The position numbers and the translations under genes were made by a program. Below are positions 16,796-24,867 of a DNA stretch of 64,000 nt, piece by piece (within the stretch, counting starts at the first letter, position 1; each line of letters starts with the position of its first letter). This DNA comes from Myxococcaceae bacterium (GTDB lineage Bacteria > Myxococcota > Myxococcia > Myxococcales > Myxococcaceae). Location of the stretch: the NCBI GenBank assembly GCA_016793095.1, contig JAEUJQ010000050.1:1-64000 (forward strand), read 5' to 3'. The notes below the pieces were generated by a model. The model was not told where the DNA came from, made no database searches, and saw only the letters and a list, made by a program, of their open reading frames with translations.

Positions 16796-17111
16796 GGAGT
16801 CCTCTCGTTCGGGGAGGCCATGCGCAAATGCAAAGGCCGAGGCAGGCCAGGGCCTTGATCCTGTGGCGCATCGAGTGGATGCCGCAGCAGAACAAGTTCC
16901 CCGCGCTCGTCGTCTGGGGCGGCGCGACGGACTTCTTCATCTTGAACGTTCGGAGGAGGAGGAGACCTGCGATGCCAGCATCTGGACGGACGTCTCGAGC
17001 GAGAGTCGTCACGGTGGGCACCGGCGACATTCCTGGTAGTGAGTCCCGCGCGTGGCTGGAGAGATCAGCTGACGCCACGGCGGCTGGTGGGGGCTGCGGG
17101 CGGTCGACCCG
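16796..17111. other. 316-bp gap with no convincing gene
   Basis: Between the HEWGH gene start and the degV stop. A short frame on the minus strand (MKKSVAPPQTT..., about 16944 downward) has two or three Cys pairs but no ribosome binding site and no coding bias. I see no hairpin terminator for either neighbour. The right end contains the degV-end repeat (17109-17174). Confidence 0.4.
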
Positions 17112-17174
17112 TCACATCGGCGGCGTGAGGGGCTGCGGCAGGCCGTCGAGCGGGTGCAGGAACACCGCGAGCCC
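17109..17174. repeat. Right copy of the degV 3'-end direct repeat
   Basis: This 66-bp segment contains the last 20 codons of degV and three bases beyond the stop. It is repeated in the same orientation at 15004-15069, with seven mismatches, four of them clustered. The final 32 bases are identical. The two copies enclose 2.04 kb with two unknown genes. Confidence 0.75.
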
Positions 17175-18005
17175 GCCCCGCCCCACGTGCAGGTAGATGC
17201 TTGGACACAGCGCACGCACCATCGAGACCTCGACGGTGAAGTGCGCCTTCAGCAGCGCCTCGGCCTGGCGCGCGAGCGGCTCGACGTCGCCATGCGCGAT
17301 GGCCAGCCACACCCGCTTCTTCGGCTCGAAGCGCTCGGCGAGCCAGTCGAAGGCCCGCCTCGCCGGGTCCGCGCTCCCGCTCATTCGGCCCACAGACACC
17401 GCCTTCCCGCCGTCGAACGACAGCAGCGGCCGCACGTTGAGGAAGTTGGCAACCCAGCCTTGCAGCCACGAGGCCCGACCGCCCTTGATGAGGTTCTCGA
17501 GGGTGGCGACGGTGATGATGCTGCGTCCACCTTTCACGAACGCACGGCACGCTTCGGCCACCTTCTCGAGCGGCAGCCCGGCCTTGCGCCACTGCGCGGC
17601 GGCCAGCGTCACCAGGCCCGCGCCCACGTCGGTGACGGTCGTGTCCACCACTTCGATACGTCCAGCCTGGAGCTGCTTGTCATTGGAGCGCTGGAGCTTC
17701 GCAGCCGCCGCCACCGCCGCGTCGTGGGAGCCGATGAGCTGCCGCGAGGTCATCACGGCCAGCACCTCAGGGTCCTTCCGGAGCAGCCGGGAGAACGCCT
17801 CGTCGAACTCGGCCTCGGTGGTGCCTTGCACGAAGGGGTGCTTCGCCGCGGTCGCGACCCACTTGTCCACCTTGCGCAGGTCCACCGCGTTGCGGGTGTC
17901 GTGTGAGATGCCGTCGACGACGATCTTCTGAGGCGTCACGTCGATGTCGAGGTCGTGCTCGACCTCTTCCCCCAGGTTGGACCCCGGGTTCGTGAGGATT
18001 CTCAT
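17112..18005 (-). CDS. DegV family fatty-acid-binding protein
   Basis: A 297-residue DegV (FakB-like) protein. FakB proteins hold a fatty acid for phosphorylation by the FakA kinase in Firmicutes; no fakA is visible here. The family fold is shown by the N-terminal strand MRILTNPGSNL, VTPQKIVVDG, an SRQLIGSHDAA segment, VVDTTVTDVGAG, and the TLENLIKGGRAS motif, which matches the conserved LxxLxKGGR(I/L) of DegV. Length is typical (about 280-300). The N-terminus lacks the usual DSxxDL serine pair, so lipid binding may differ. The end of the gene is duplicated 2.1 kb away. Confidence 0.85.
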   Translation of the reverse strand: MRILTNPGSNLGEEVEHDLDIDVTPQKIVVDGISHDTRNAVDLRKVDKWVATAAKHPFVQGTTEAEFDEAFSRLLRKDPEVLAVMTSRQLIGSHDAAVAAAAKLQRSNDKQLQAGRIEVVDTTVTDVGAGLVTLAAAQWRKAGLPLEKVAEACRAFVKGGRSIITVATLENLIKGGRASWLQGWVANFLNVRPLLSFDGGKAVSVGRMSGSADPARRAFDWLAERFEPKKRVWLAIAHGDVEPLARQAEALLKAHFTVEVSMVRALCPSIYLHVGRGGLAVFLHPLDGLPQPLTPPM

Positions 18006-18121
18006 CCCCTGAGTGTATTCTCACGCCCACCGCAGGCTCAGCACTTCGCGCGAGCGTCGCTGGCGTCTGCCAAACACCTGCTTGTCTCGGCGCTCGACTC
18101 GCGGCAGACCGTCGCCTCGAC

Positions 18122-19171
18122 GTGCGCGCCCCACTCACCGACGCCGAGCTCGACGCCCGCCTCGCGGCCCTGGCCTTGACGCGCGACCCGTCGTTCCTCT
18201 CGCCGCCACCGTCGAAGAACCGCACCGTCGTCTGCAAGAGCGGCAAGAAGCGCGTGCTGGTGAAGATCGCCGACGGCGGCGGCAACGTGGGCGTGCTGCG
18301 CGAGGGCTCCATCCTCGAGCGCGTGGGGCCGCTGGCGAAGAACAAGAACTCGCCGCTGCACCTGCCGACGGTGTTCGCCTTCGACCCGGCGCACGGCCTG
18401 CTGGGGCTCGAGTGGATCAGCCACGGCGAGACGCTGCACCACTTCCACCGGCGCTCGACCGAGTACCCGACGCAGCTCGCCGTCGAGGTCGGCAACGCGC
18501 TGGGCTACCTGCACCGCGAGAGCCGTGACTCCCGCAGCAAGTATGCGCTGGCCGACGCGTTCCGCGACGAGTCGGACCTGCTCGAGTGCTTCCTGCGCAT
18601 GCGGCCCGACTTCTACGCGCGGCTCTCGCAGGTCGGCATCGACTTCTTCGCCTCGGTGCAGGCCGACGGGCCGGCGATGCAGGGCCTGCAGGCGCTGAGC
18701 GAGCAGCAGCTCAAGGAGAGCGAAGCTGCGCTGCTGCACGGCGACCTGCGCCAGGCGAACCTGCTGCGCGTGGCGGCGCCGCAGAAGAAGCCGCAGGTCG
18801 TCTTCCTCGACTGGGAGCTGTCCTTCTGGGGCGACCCCGCGCGCGACCTCGGCAGCCTGCTGTCCGACTACGTGCTGGGCTGGCTCGCCCCCGAGCACCG
18901 CAGCGAGGTGCTGGCCCGGCCGACCCTCGCGGCCTTCGCCCACGCGATGCTCGAGGGCTACGCGAAGGCGCGGGGCGACGACTTCAAGCTCGACGAGGTC
19001 TTCGAGCAGCGGGTGGTGCGCTGGGTGGGCGCCGCGCTGCTCATCGCGGTGTACGGCATCTCGCACTACGAGCAGGTGCTCGACGCGAGGGCCCTGGGCG
19101 TCGCTCGGCACGCGCTCGACATGCTGGGTCGGCCGGGCGACTGGCCACGCGTGTTGTGGGGGGAGGGGTGA
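18122..19171 (+). CDS. APH-fold phosphotransferase, kinase half of a kinase-HopA1 pair
   Basis: A 349-residue protein kinase-like enzyme of the aminoglycoside phosphotransferase fold. Visible residues are a likely ATP lysine in VLVKIA (about Lys48), Glu61 in REGS, the catalytic loop LLHGDLRQANLL (Asp208, Asn213) and the metal-binding Asp230 in VFLDWE. The start is GTG 18122; no ATG fits the N-terminal alignment. Its stop overlaps the start of the HopA1-like gene by one base (TGATG), so the two products are made together. In class V lanthipeptides and thioamitides a kinase of this fold phosphorylates Ser/Thr of a precursor peptide and a HopA1-family partner completes the dehydration. That role here is inference from the pairing; simple small-molecule phosphorylation is the alternative. 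Confidence 0.82.
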   Translation: MRAPLTDAELDARLAALALTRDPSFLSPPPSKNRTVVCKSGKKRVLVKIADGGGNVGVLREGSILERVGPLAKNKNSPLHLPTVFAFDPAHGLLGLEWISHGETLHHFHRRSTEYPTQLAVEVGNALGYLHRESRDSRSKYALADAFRDESDLLECFLRMRPDFYARLSQVGIDFFASVQADGPAMQGLQALSEQQLKESEAALLHGDLRQANLLRVAAPQKKPQVVFLDWELSFWGDPARDLGSLLSDYVLGWLAPEHRSEVLARPTLAAFAHAMLEGYAKARGDDFKLDEVFEQRVVRWVGAALLIAVYGISHYEQVLDARALGVARHALDMLGRPGDWPRVLWGEG

Positions 19172-19905
19172 TGACGGCGCCGCTGCACGATGAGCGCACG
19201 CGCAACTTCCGTGACCGGCTCTTCTGCCTGCGCGACGGGCCGGCGCCCCTGCTCGCCCGCGCGTCGGGCGACTCGGGCTTCGTCGCGCACCTCGCGATGA
19301 GCACCCACGGCGCGACGGGGTGGGACTGGAGCTTCCGCCTCGTGCGCCAGGGCGCCGGCTGGACCTTCGTGTCCGACGGGAAGCTGACCCTCTTCCTCGA
19401 CGAGCCGGGCCAGTTCGTGCCCCACGACGCGAAGCCCGGCGACCAGGTCGCGGTGCGGCTGCCGCGCGCGCGAGAGAACCTCTTTCCCCACCGCTTCACG
19501 CTGCACGGAGGTCAGGGCGGGCCCGTGCTGCCACATGGCTACGCGAAGCTCTTCCTGCCGGTGACGTTCGAGAGCGCCTCGGCCCTCGTCGAGGCCTTCT
19601 CGAGCCGCTGGGCTGATCAGCTGCGGTTCGGCCTGCACGTCTGCAACTCGCCGCACGACTTCGCCCGCGCCGACAGCGCCGTCGTCGACGTGGGGCCACA
19701 GGACGAGACCGGCGTCATCCGCCTCATCGAGGCCTTCTCGCGACAGCACCCGAAGGCGTTCTCCCTGCGGGGCCGGCCCTTCGGCACCTCGGACGGGCCG
19801 CTGGGCCTGCCGCGCGCGGTGGGGCAGGGGCGCACGGACCTCGCTGACGGCTTCAGCTGGCGGAAGTGCCAGGAGGCCATCACCACCGCCGGCGGGCGCG
19901 CCTGA
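19171..19905 (+). CDS. HopA1-family protein (LanY/TvaD-like)
   Basis: A 244-residue protein that I match to the HopA1 effector family by pattern. The landmarks in order are GWTF (about 63-66), KLTLF (71-75), VAVRLPR (93-99) followed by FPHRFTLHG (105-113), then KLFLPVT (126-132), LRFGLHVCNSPHDFARAD (151-168) and, near the end, FSWRKCQEAI (228-237). These correspond to VRLPK...SPGFYMA, VRVYWNL, PFRFKCLNDPxxYxRxD and SFGMHRC in RiPP-type HopA1 proteins. The pattern is conserved but several individual residues differ. The strong purine run before ATG 19171 is the ribosome binding site. GTG 19168 is also possible. It forms a coupled pair with the upstream kinase. Confidence 0.72.
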   Translation: MTAPLHDERTRNFRDRLFCLRDGPAPLLARASGDSGFVAHLAMSTHGATGWDWSFRLVRQGAGWTFVSDGKLTLFLDEPGQFVPHDAKPGDQVAVRLPRARENLFPHRFTLHGGQGGPVLPHGYAKLFLPVTFESASALVEAFSSRWADQLRFGLHVCNSPHDFARADSAVVDVGPQDETGVIRLIEAFSRQHPKAFSLRGRPFGTSDGPLGLPRAVGQGRTDLADGFSWRKCQEAITTAGGRA

Positions 19906-20283
19906 CTTCAGCGCTGGCTGCGCGGCTGTCCGCAGGCGGGCGCGGGTCGCTCGGAAACGACCGGCGTCCTCGCGCGGGAGCCATCACCGGCAGAAGACCT
20001 CGCGGCTCCGACCGACGCGTGCGCAAGGACCGCGCGGAGCCATCACCGGCAGAAGACCTCGCGGCTCCGACCGGCTCGGGCGCGACAGCCGGAGCCATCA
20101 CCAGCAGATGACCTCGCGGCCCCGACCGACGCGTCCGCAAGGACCGCGCGGAGCCATCACCGGCAGAAGACCTCGCGGCTCCGACCGGCTCGTGCGCGAC
20201 AGCCGGAGCCATCACCGGCAGAAGACCTCGCGGCTCCGACCGGCTCGTGCGCGACAGCCGGAGCCATCACCGGCAGAAGGCGT
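19906..20283. repeat. Array of 55/59-bp hairpin repeats derived partly from the LOG gene 3' end
   Basis: The unit GAGCCATCACCGGCAGAAG begins at 19978, 20037, 20092, 20151, 20206 and 20261, so the spacing alternates between 59 and 55 bp. Each unit contains GGCTCCG and, about 25-30 bases later, CGGAGCC, which can pair (for example 20004-20010 with 20035-20041). The last copy overlaps the final codons and stop of the LOG gene (20267-20269). The repeat therefore includes the end of that coding sequence. The array fills the gap between two convergent genes and may act as a multiple terminator. Before 19978 I see nothing else. Confidence 0.85.
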
Positions 20284-21430
20284 CACAGAACGACCAGCTC
20301 GCCCGCGACAACGTGCGCGGGCCCACCGTCGAGACGAAGCGCAGCACCGCCGCGGGGTCGTCGCTGACGAGCAGCCGGTCGGTCCACTTCGCGCGCCGGG
20401 CGAGCGCCTCGAGCACCGGCCACACCGGCAGCTCCTCGCGCCAGTAGCGCTCCCCGAAGAGGGCCATCGGCGCGACCTCGCCGCGCACGGTGCCGTAGTG
20501 GTTCTGGCAGGCGTCCTGGAAGATCTCCTGCACGGTGCCCGCGGCGCCCGGAGCGAAGATGATGCCGTGCGTGGCCAGGCTGACGAGGCCTTCTTCGCGC
20601 GTGCAGTTGGCGAAGTACTTCGCGTGGTGGCTCGCGAAGGCGTTGGGCGGCTCGTGGCCGTAGAAGAACGTCGGGACGCCGAGCGTCGCCGGCGCGTCGG
20701 CCAGCACGCCTCGGTGGGCCTCACGCACGCGGAACGCGGCCGGCAGCCACTCCCGGTCCGAGTACAGCGGCGCCACTGCCAGCGTTCGCACCGCCGCTTC
20801 CAGGGTCTCTGCCGGGGCGTGCGCGAAGCGGGCGCCGAGGTTGGCCGCCTCCATGGCGCCGGGGCCACCGCCAGTCGCGACGAGGACGCCGTCCTTCGCG
20901 AGGTGCGCGGCCATCTGGGCGACGCGGAGGAAGTCTGGTGCGTCCCGGCGCATCGCGTGCCCGCCCATGAAGGCCACCACCCGCGGGTGCTGTCGAAGCA
21001 GCGCCTCGAGCGCCTCGGTGATGCCGTGGTCGTGCAGGCGCCGCGCGAACGCCTCGAGCATCGGCGCTTCGTCCGCCCCGCCCGTCTTCTTGAAGTGCGC
21101 ATAGATGCGCGCGTCGGGCGTCGCGCAGTAGGTGCAGGGGTCGTTCGCGTCGAAGCCCTGGAAGAGCTCCTCGGGCGAGTAGAGCGTCGTGCGCCAGGCC
21201 TCGTACGGCAGCCCGTCGAGCCGGGGGAAGACGAGCGCGCCGCGAGAGACGAGGTCCACGAGCGCCTCGGCCTCGAGCTGGCAGCCGAGGAAGACGGCGT
21301 CAGCCACCGGGGCGCGGCGGAGGTCCACGAGGCCACCCCGGAGGTCCAGGCCGGTGATGACGGTGTCGGCGAGCGGGCGGTCGGCCGCGAGGTGCGCCTT
21401 CAGAGACGACAGGGTGTGGAGCTCGTGCAT
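20267..21430 (-). CDS. LOG family (lysine decarboxylase-like) nucleotide-binding protein
   Basis: A 387-residue protein with a LOG/YgdH-type Rossmann domain. Motifs include VVAFMGGHAMRRD (about residues 150-162), ATGGGPGAMEAANLGA, and APGAAGTVQEIFQDA, which is the PGGxGTxxE signature with one Gly changed to Ala. LOG proteins release cytokinin-type bases or hydrolyse nucleotide 5'-monophosphates. YgdH-like long forms act on pyrimidine or purine nucleotides. The N-terminal 140 residues and C-terminal extension make it longer than plant-type LOG (about 200 aa). They also hold the CTYC pair. Substrate is unknown. Its 3' end is repeated five times in the following gap. Confidence 0.85.
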   Translation of the reverse strand: MHELHTLSSLKAHLAADRPLADTVITGLDLRGGLVDLRRAPVADAVFLGCQLEAEALVDLVSRGALVFPRLDGLPYEAWRTTLYSPEELFQGFDANDPCTYCATPDARIYAHFKKTGGADEAPMLEAFARRLHDHGITEALEALLRQHPRVVAFMGGHAMRRDAPDFLRVAQMAAHLAKDGVLVATGGGPGAMEAANLGARFAHAPAETLEAAVRTLAVAPLYSDREWLPAAFRVREAHRGVLADAPATLGVPTFFYGHEPPNAFASHHAKYFANCTREEGLVSLATHGIIFAPGAAGTVQEIFQDACQNHYGTVRGEVAPMALFGERYWREELPVWPVLEALARRAKWTDRLLVSDDPAAVLRFVSTVGPRTLSRASWSFCDAFCR

Positions 21431-21537
21431 GCCCCCACTGTGTCCACGAGCGGGCGCGCCGTCACCTCGTTCTGGCGCCCTGCTCGCTGCCGTGGGCTTC
21501 GCTGCGGTCGAAGACGAAGGCGTCTCGCGGGACGACG

Positions 21538-22065
21538 TCAGGCGGGCGAGAGCCGCCGCGCGAGCGCGTCGAGGAGCGCCGGCCCGTCATCGACCCCGAG
21601 CAGCGCCGGGCGCTCCGACTTCCGCCGCACCAGCACCGTGGGCCCCAGCCGCGTCGCCCAGCACCGCACCACCCCGAGCCCACGCACGAAGAAGTAGCCG
21701 GTGAAGCCCATGAGGCCGCCGTTTCCGGCGACCCGCCAGACGCCGCCACCGAGGACCTTCAGCAGCGGGCCCGCCTCCACCGACGCGATGTCCGCCAGCG
21801 GAATGCGATAGTCCCGCCACCCGAGGCGCTCGACGACGACGGCGTCGGACTCGAGCCTCACCGCGCGCGGCGCCAGCAGCAGCACCACCAGCAGCGCGAC
21901 CGGCACGCCAAGCCCGACGACCGAGCTGCCGAGCGCCACTGGCCAGGGAGCTCCCTCGCCGAACGTCGTCACCGCCCACGGCACCGTCAGCGCGAAGAAG
22001 ACCACGCCGATCGCCACCAGAGTGATCAGCTTCACGGCGAGACCTGTCGTCATGGGAAAGCGCAT
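21538..22065 (-). CDS. Two-helix membrane protein with PH-like domain
   Basis: A 175-residue protein. Two transmembrane helices (about residues 9-31 and 42-66) are followed by a cytoplasmic domain with the pattern of bacterial PH domains: RLESDAVVVERLGWRDYRIPLADIASVE, then a beta-rich part, GYFFVRGLGVVRCWATRLGPTVLV, and a final helix LLDALARRLSPA. Such proteins are usually membrane-bound and of unknown function. The start MRFPMTTG offers two ATGs four codons apart; the first is used. It lies downstream of dnaN on the same strand with a 70-bp gap. Confidence 0.75.
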   Translation of the reverse strand: MRFPMTTGLAVKLITLVAIGVVFFALTVPWAVTTFGEGAPWPVALGSSVVGLGVPVALLVVLLLAPRAVRLESDAVVVERLGWRDYRIPLADIASVEAGPLLKVLGGGVWRVAGNGGLMGFTGYFFVRGLGVVRCWATRLGPTVLVRRKSERPALLGVDDGPALLDALARRLSPA

Positions 22066-22135
22066 GGGTCAGCTCCTGACTCCCATAGTCAGCATGCCGC
22101 GCACCAACGCAACCCTCAGTCGGACCTGTCGTGCC

Positions 22136-23242
22136 TCACACCCGCATGGGCATCACGACGGCGGTCGACGCGCGGTCCCCTGGTGCGTGAACGACGCCCG
22201 GGCTGTGCTCATCGCCGAGCTCGAGCGCCACCTCGTCGGTGTCGAGCACGGACAGCACGTCCATCAGGTAGCGGGCGTTGAAGCCGACCGTGAGCTGCCC
22301 GCCCCGGTAGGCCACCTCGAGGTCGTCCTTCGCCTCACCGAGGTCCGGGTTGTTGGCGGTGATGCGCAGCAGGTTCTCTGACAGCGACAGCTTCACCGCG
22401 TTCGACTTGTCGCTCGACAGCAGCGCGATGCGCTTGAGCGCGTCGTGGAAGCGCGCGCGGTTCACCAGCAACTGCCGCTCGCTCTCCTTGGGGATGACGC
22501 GCTGGTAGTCGGGGAACTGGCCGTCGATGAGCCGCATCACCATCGACAGGCCGGGCTTCTTGAAGAGCGCCGAGTTCTCGGCGAAGCCCAGCTGGCACTC
22601 GGCGTCGGGGGCTTCGTCGAGCAGCCGCTTGAGCTCGAACAGGCCCTTCCGCGGCACGATGACGCCACCCTTGAGCTTGAAGTCGCCCGTCAGCTCACGC
22701 TCCACCAGGGCGAGGCGATGCCCGTCGGTGGCCACCATGCGCACCTTCCCGCCTTCGCGGGGCTCGAAGTACACGCCGTTCAAGATGTAGCGGGTCTCGT
22801 CGTGCGAGATGGCGAACGAGGTGCGCTTGATCATCTCGAGCAGCGTGGTGCCCGTCACCTTCACCAGCGGCGCGTTCTCTTCCTTCGGCAGCTTCGGGAA
22901 TTCCTCGGGCGCCATGCCCACGATCTTGTAGTGGGCCGCGCCAGAGGTGATCTCGGCGTAGTTGTTCGACAACTTCTTCACCGTCAGGCTGGCCTCGGGC
23001 AGGAACGAGACGATGTCGAACAGCGTCTTCGCCGACACCGTCACCGCGCCGGGCTTCATCACCTCGGCCTGGTGCTCCGAGACGATGCCGATGTCGAGGT
23101 CGAACGCGGTCACCGTGACGCCCGTCTTCGAGGCGTTCACGAGCACGTTGGACAGGATGGGCATCGTGGCCTTCCGCTCGACGATGCCTTGCGCGCGGAA
23201 GAGGGCCTTCTTCAGTTCATCGGCTGCGATGCGGAATTCCAT
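22136..23242 (-). CDS. dnaN: DNA polymerase III beta subunit (sliding clamp)
   Basis: The processivity clamp of the replicative DNA polymerase. The 368-residue length and the three-domain DnaN pattern are intact: it opens MEFRIAADELKKALFRAQ, has KATMPILSNVLV, the middle YILNGVYFEP and VATDGHRLALVE, and ends VVMPMRV, which matches the conserved MPMR(L/V) end. It forms a ring dimer around DNA and binds clamp-binding motifs of polymerase, MutS and others. Usually dnaN sits beside dnaA and recF; neither is here, so this is not an obvious origin region. A divergent lipoprotein gene begins 175 bp upstream. Confidence 0.97.
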   Translation of the reverse strand: MEFRIAADELKKALFRAQGIVERKATMPILSNVLVNASKTGVTVTAFDLDIGIVSEHQAEVMKPGAVTVSAKTLFDIVSFLPEASLTVKKLSNNYAEITSGAAHYKIVGMAPEEFPKLPKEENAPLVKVTGTTLLEMIKRTSFAISHDETRYILNGVYFEPREGGKVRMVATDGHRLALVERELTGDFKLKGGVIVPRKGLFELKRLLDEAPDAECQLGFAENSALFKKPGLSMVMRLIDGQFPDYQRVIPKESERQLLVNRARFHDALKRIALLSSDKSNAVKLSLSENLLRITANNPDLGEAKDDLEVAYRGGQLTVGFNARYLMDVLSVLDTDEVALELGDEHSPGVVHAPGDRASTAVVMPMRV

Positions 23243-23417
23243 GGCGGGCGGGTGTAGCCCTGGCCCCTGCCCCGTTCAAGGCAAGAGGTGCTGATCAGCG
23301 CCCCGACACACGGGGACGGAAATCCGAGCCCCCTGCCACCGCTGTCGGGGTGGAGGCGCGGCGGCCCCTCACGTGCCGCGGCGATAGCGCGGCCCTCCCC
23401 TTGCACGACGCCACACC

Positions 23418-23873
23418 ATGCGAGCCTTGTTGGCGGTGATGGCGCTCTCGTTGGGCTGCGGGCGCACGGAGCTTCCCGAAGAGGCAGTCCTCGAGACTCA
23501 GCGCAGCGCGTCGGGGGCGAGCCCCGGCATCGGCGCCGCCTCGTGCACGACGGAGCGGGAGCGCTGTGTGCGAGCGCCGCAGCCGCCGCGACCGACGACG
23601 GAGTGGCTGGCGGGCTCGTGCCCCGCTGGGCTCGCCTGCATCCCTGAGGTCGAGGACTGCACCGGTCGGTGCCCCGGTCGGTGTGTCACACTCACACTCG
23701 ACCGCCTCGTCGACGGGACCCCGCGGGTTCCGACGCGGGGGCACTGCCCGAGCTGCGGGCCGTGCTCCTTCAAGTGCGGTGGTGTCGCGGGCTTCGTGTG
23801 CCCGATGAACTGCCGTGGCAGCGCGGCGGTCCCCATCGTCACCGACGCCGCCGGCCGCTGCGAGGTGGACTGA
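23418..23873 (+). CDS. Cysteine-rich lipoprotein of unknown function
   Basis: A 151-residue protein with a lipobox (LSLGC, Cys14) and about 14 further cysteines, many in CxxC or CxxxC spacing (CTGRCPGRC, CPSCGPCSFKC, CPMNC). An exported, disulfide-bonded or metal-binding small domain is likely. Function is unknown. It lies between dnaN (divergent) and the pseudouridine synthase (51 bp downstream, same strand). Confidence 0.7.
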   Translation: MRALLAVMALSLGCGRTELPEEAVLETQRSASGASPGIGAASCTTERERCVRAPQPPRPTTEWLAGSCPAGLACIPEVEDCTGRCPGRCVTLTLDRLVDGTPRVPTRGHCPSCGPCSFKCGGVAGFVCPMNCRGSAAVPIVTDAAGRCEVD

Positions 23874-23924
23874 ACGAGCCTGGCTTCCTTTGCGCCCGCT
23901 GGCCGGCTTTGACAGAAGCGGCGC

Positions 23925-24734
23925 ATGCGACGGCGGAAGGAGCCGAGGTGGTTGGCTGCAGCGAAGGTCCGCGGCGGCGTGAGCGACACGGGCGACTTCT
24001 TGTCGCGTGCGCTGGCCCGGGCCGGCGTGCTGCCGCTCGTCGAGGCCGAGCGCGCCATTCGCGAAGGCCGGGTGACGCTCAACGGCAGGGTGGCCACGGT
24101 GGTGGTGGCGCCGCTCGAGCCGGGTGACCGCGTCGAGGTGGACGGCGAGGTCGTCGACGTACGCCCCACCACGCGCGTGCTGGCGTTCCACAAGCCGAAG
24201 GGCCTCGTGGTGGACGCGCGCGACCCGGAGGGCATCGGCACGGTGTTCGAGCGGCTGCACGCGCTGCTGCCGGAGGAGCTGCGCGGGTATGGCTGGCTCG
24301 CGGTGGGCCGGCTCGATCGCGACACCACCGGCCTGCTCTTCTTCACCAACGACGAGCGCTTCGTGGCGCACGCGACCGACCCGGACACCAAGCTGCCCAA
24401 GCGCTACGTCGCGACCGTGAGCGGCAAGGTGAGCGACGTGAAGCTCGAGCGCCTGGCGCAGGGCGGCATCGACCTCGGCGACTTCACCACCCTGCCCGCG
24501 CAGGCCGAGCGCCGGGGCGAGCGGGACGTCGCCCTCACGCTCACGGAGGGCAAGTTCCACCAGGTCAAGCGCATGCTGGGCGCGGTCGGCCTGTCCACGC
24601 TCGAGCTCTTCCGCGAAGCGGTGGGCGAGTACGTGCTCGACGTGCCGCTCGACGCGCTGCGCCTGCTCACGGACGACGAGGTCGCGCGCCTGCTCGGCTA
24701 CCGCCCGCGCCACCTCGACCGGCCGGTCGAATAG
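23925..24734 (+). CDS. RsuA/RluB-family pseudouridine synthase
   Basis: A 269-residue RNA pseudouridine synthase. An S4 RNA-binding domain occupies about residues 22-80 (LARAGVLPLVEAERAIREGRVTLNG region). The catalytic domain has FHKPKGLV and GRLDRDTTGLLFF with the catalytic Asp131. The GKFHQVKRMLGAVG motif then replaces the usual GRNRQIRRM, as in the RluE/RluF/RsuA branch. The product isomerises a specific uridine in 16S or 23S rRNA; the site cannot be named from sequence alone. The basic N-terminal tail is typical. A perfect hairpin follows the stop at once. Confidence 0.9.
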   Translation: MRRRKEPRWLAAAKVRGGVSDTGDFLSRALARAGVLPLVEAERAIREGRVTLNGRVATVVVAPLEPGDRVEVDGEVVDVRPTTRVLAFHKPKGLVVDARDPEGIGTVFERLHALLPEELRGYGWLAVGRLDRDTTGLLFFTNDERFVAHATDPDTKLPKRYVATVSGKVSDVKLERLAQGGIDLGDFTTLPAQAERRGERDVALTLTEGKFHQVKRMLGAVGLSTLELFREAVGEYVLDVPLDALRLLTDDEVARLLGYRPRHLDRPVE

Positions 24735-24755
24735 CTGCGGCGGAGGAGCCGCAGC
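24734..24755 (+). terminator. Perfect 8-bp hairpin after the pseudouridine synthase gene
   Basis: GCTGCGGC (24734-24741) pairs perfectly with GCCGCAGC (24748-24755) around a GGAGGA loop and starts in the stop codon. It lies between convergent genes, so it may terminate transcription, though no T tract follows. Confidence 0.55.
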
Positions 24756-24867
24756 GCGAGAAGAGACCACGGTTCGGTCGGGGGCTGGGCCGAGCCGGGC
24801 CGGCCCGCGCCAGAGTCGCAGCCCGCGCCTGCGAGCCCGAGCTCTTCACGGCCTTCGAGCCGGAGCC

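Noticed and set aside
16692-17078. 128-codon minus-strand frame in the gap beside degV
   Set aside because: It overlaps the start of the HEWGH gene and has no ribosome binding site, no coding bias and no relative that I recognise.
19978-20283. Repeat array considered as a CRISPR array
   Set aside because: The units have no unique spacers of constant length; all parts repeat, and there is no cas gene.
22136-23242. dnaN as a sign of the replication origin
   Set aside because: There is no dnaA, recF or gyrB beside it, and no cluster of DnaA boxes was seen.
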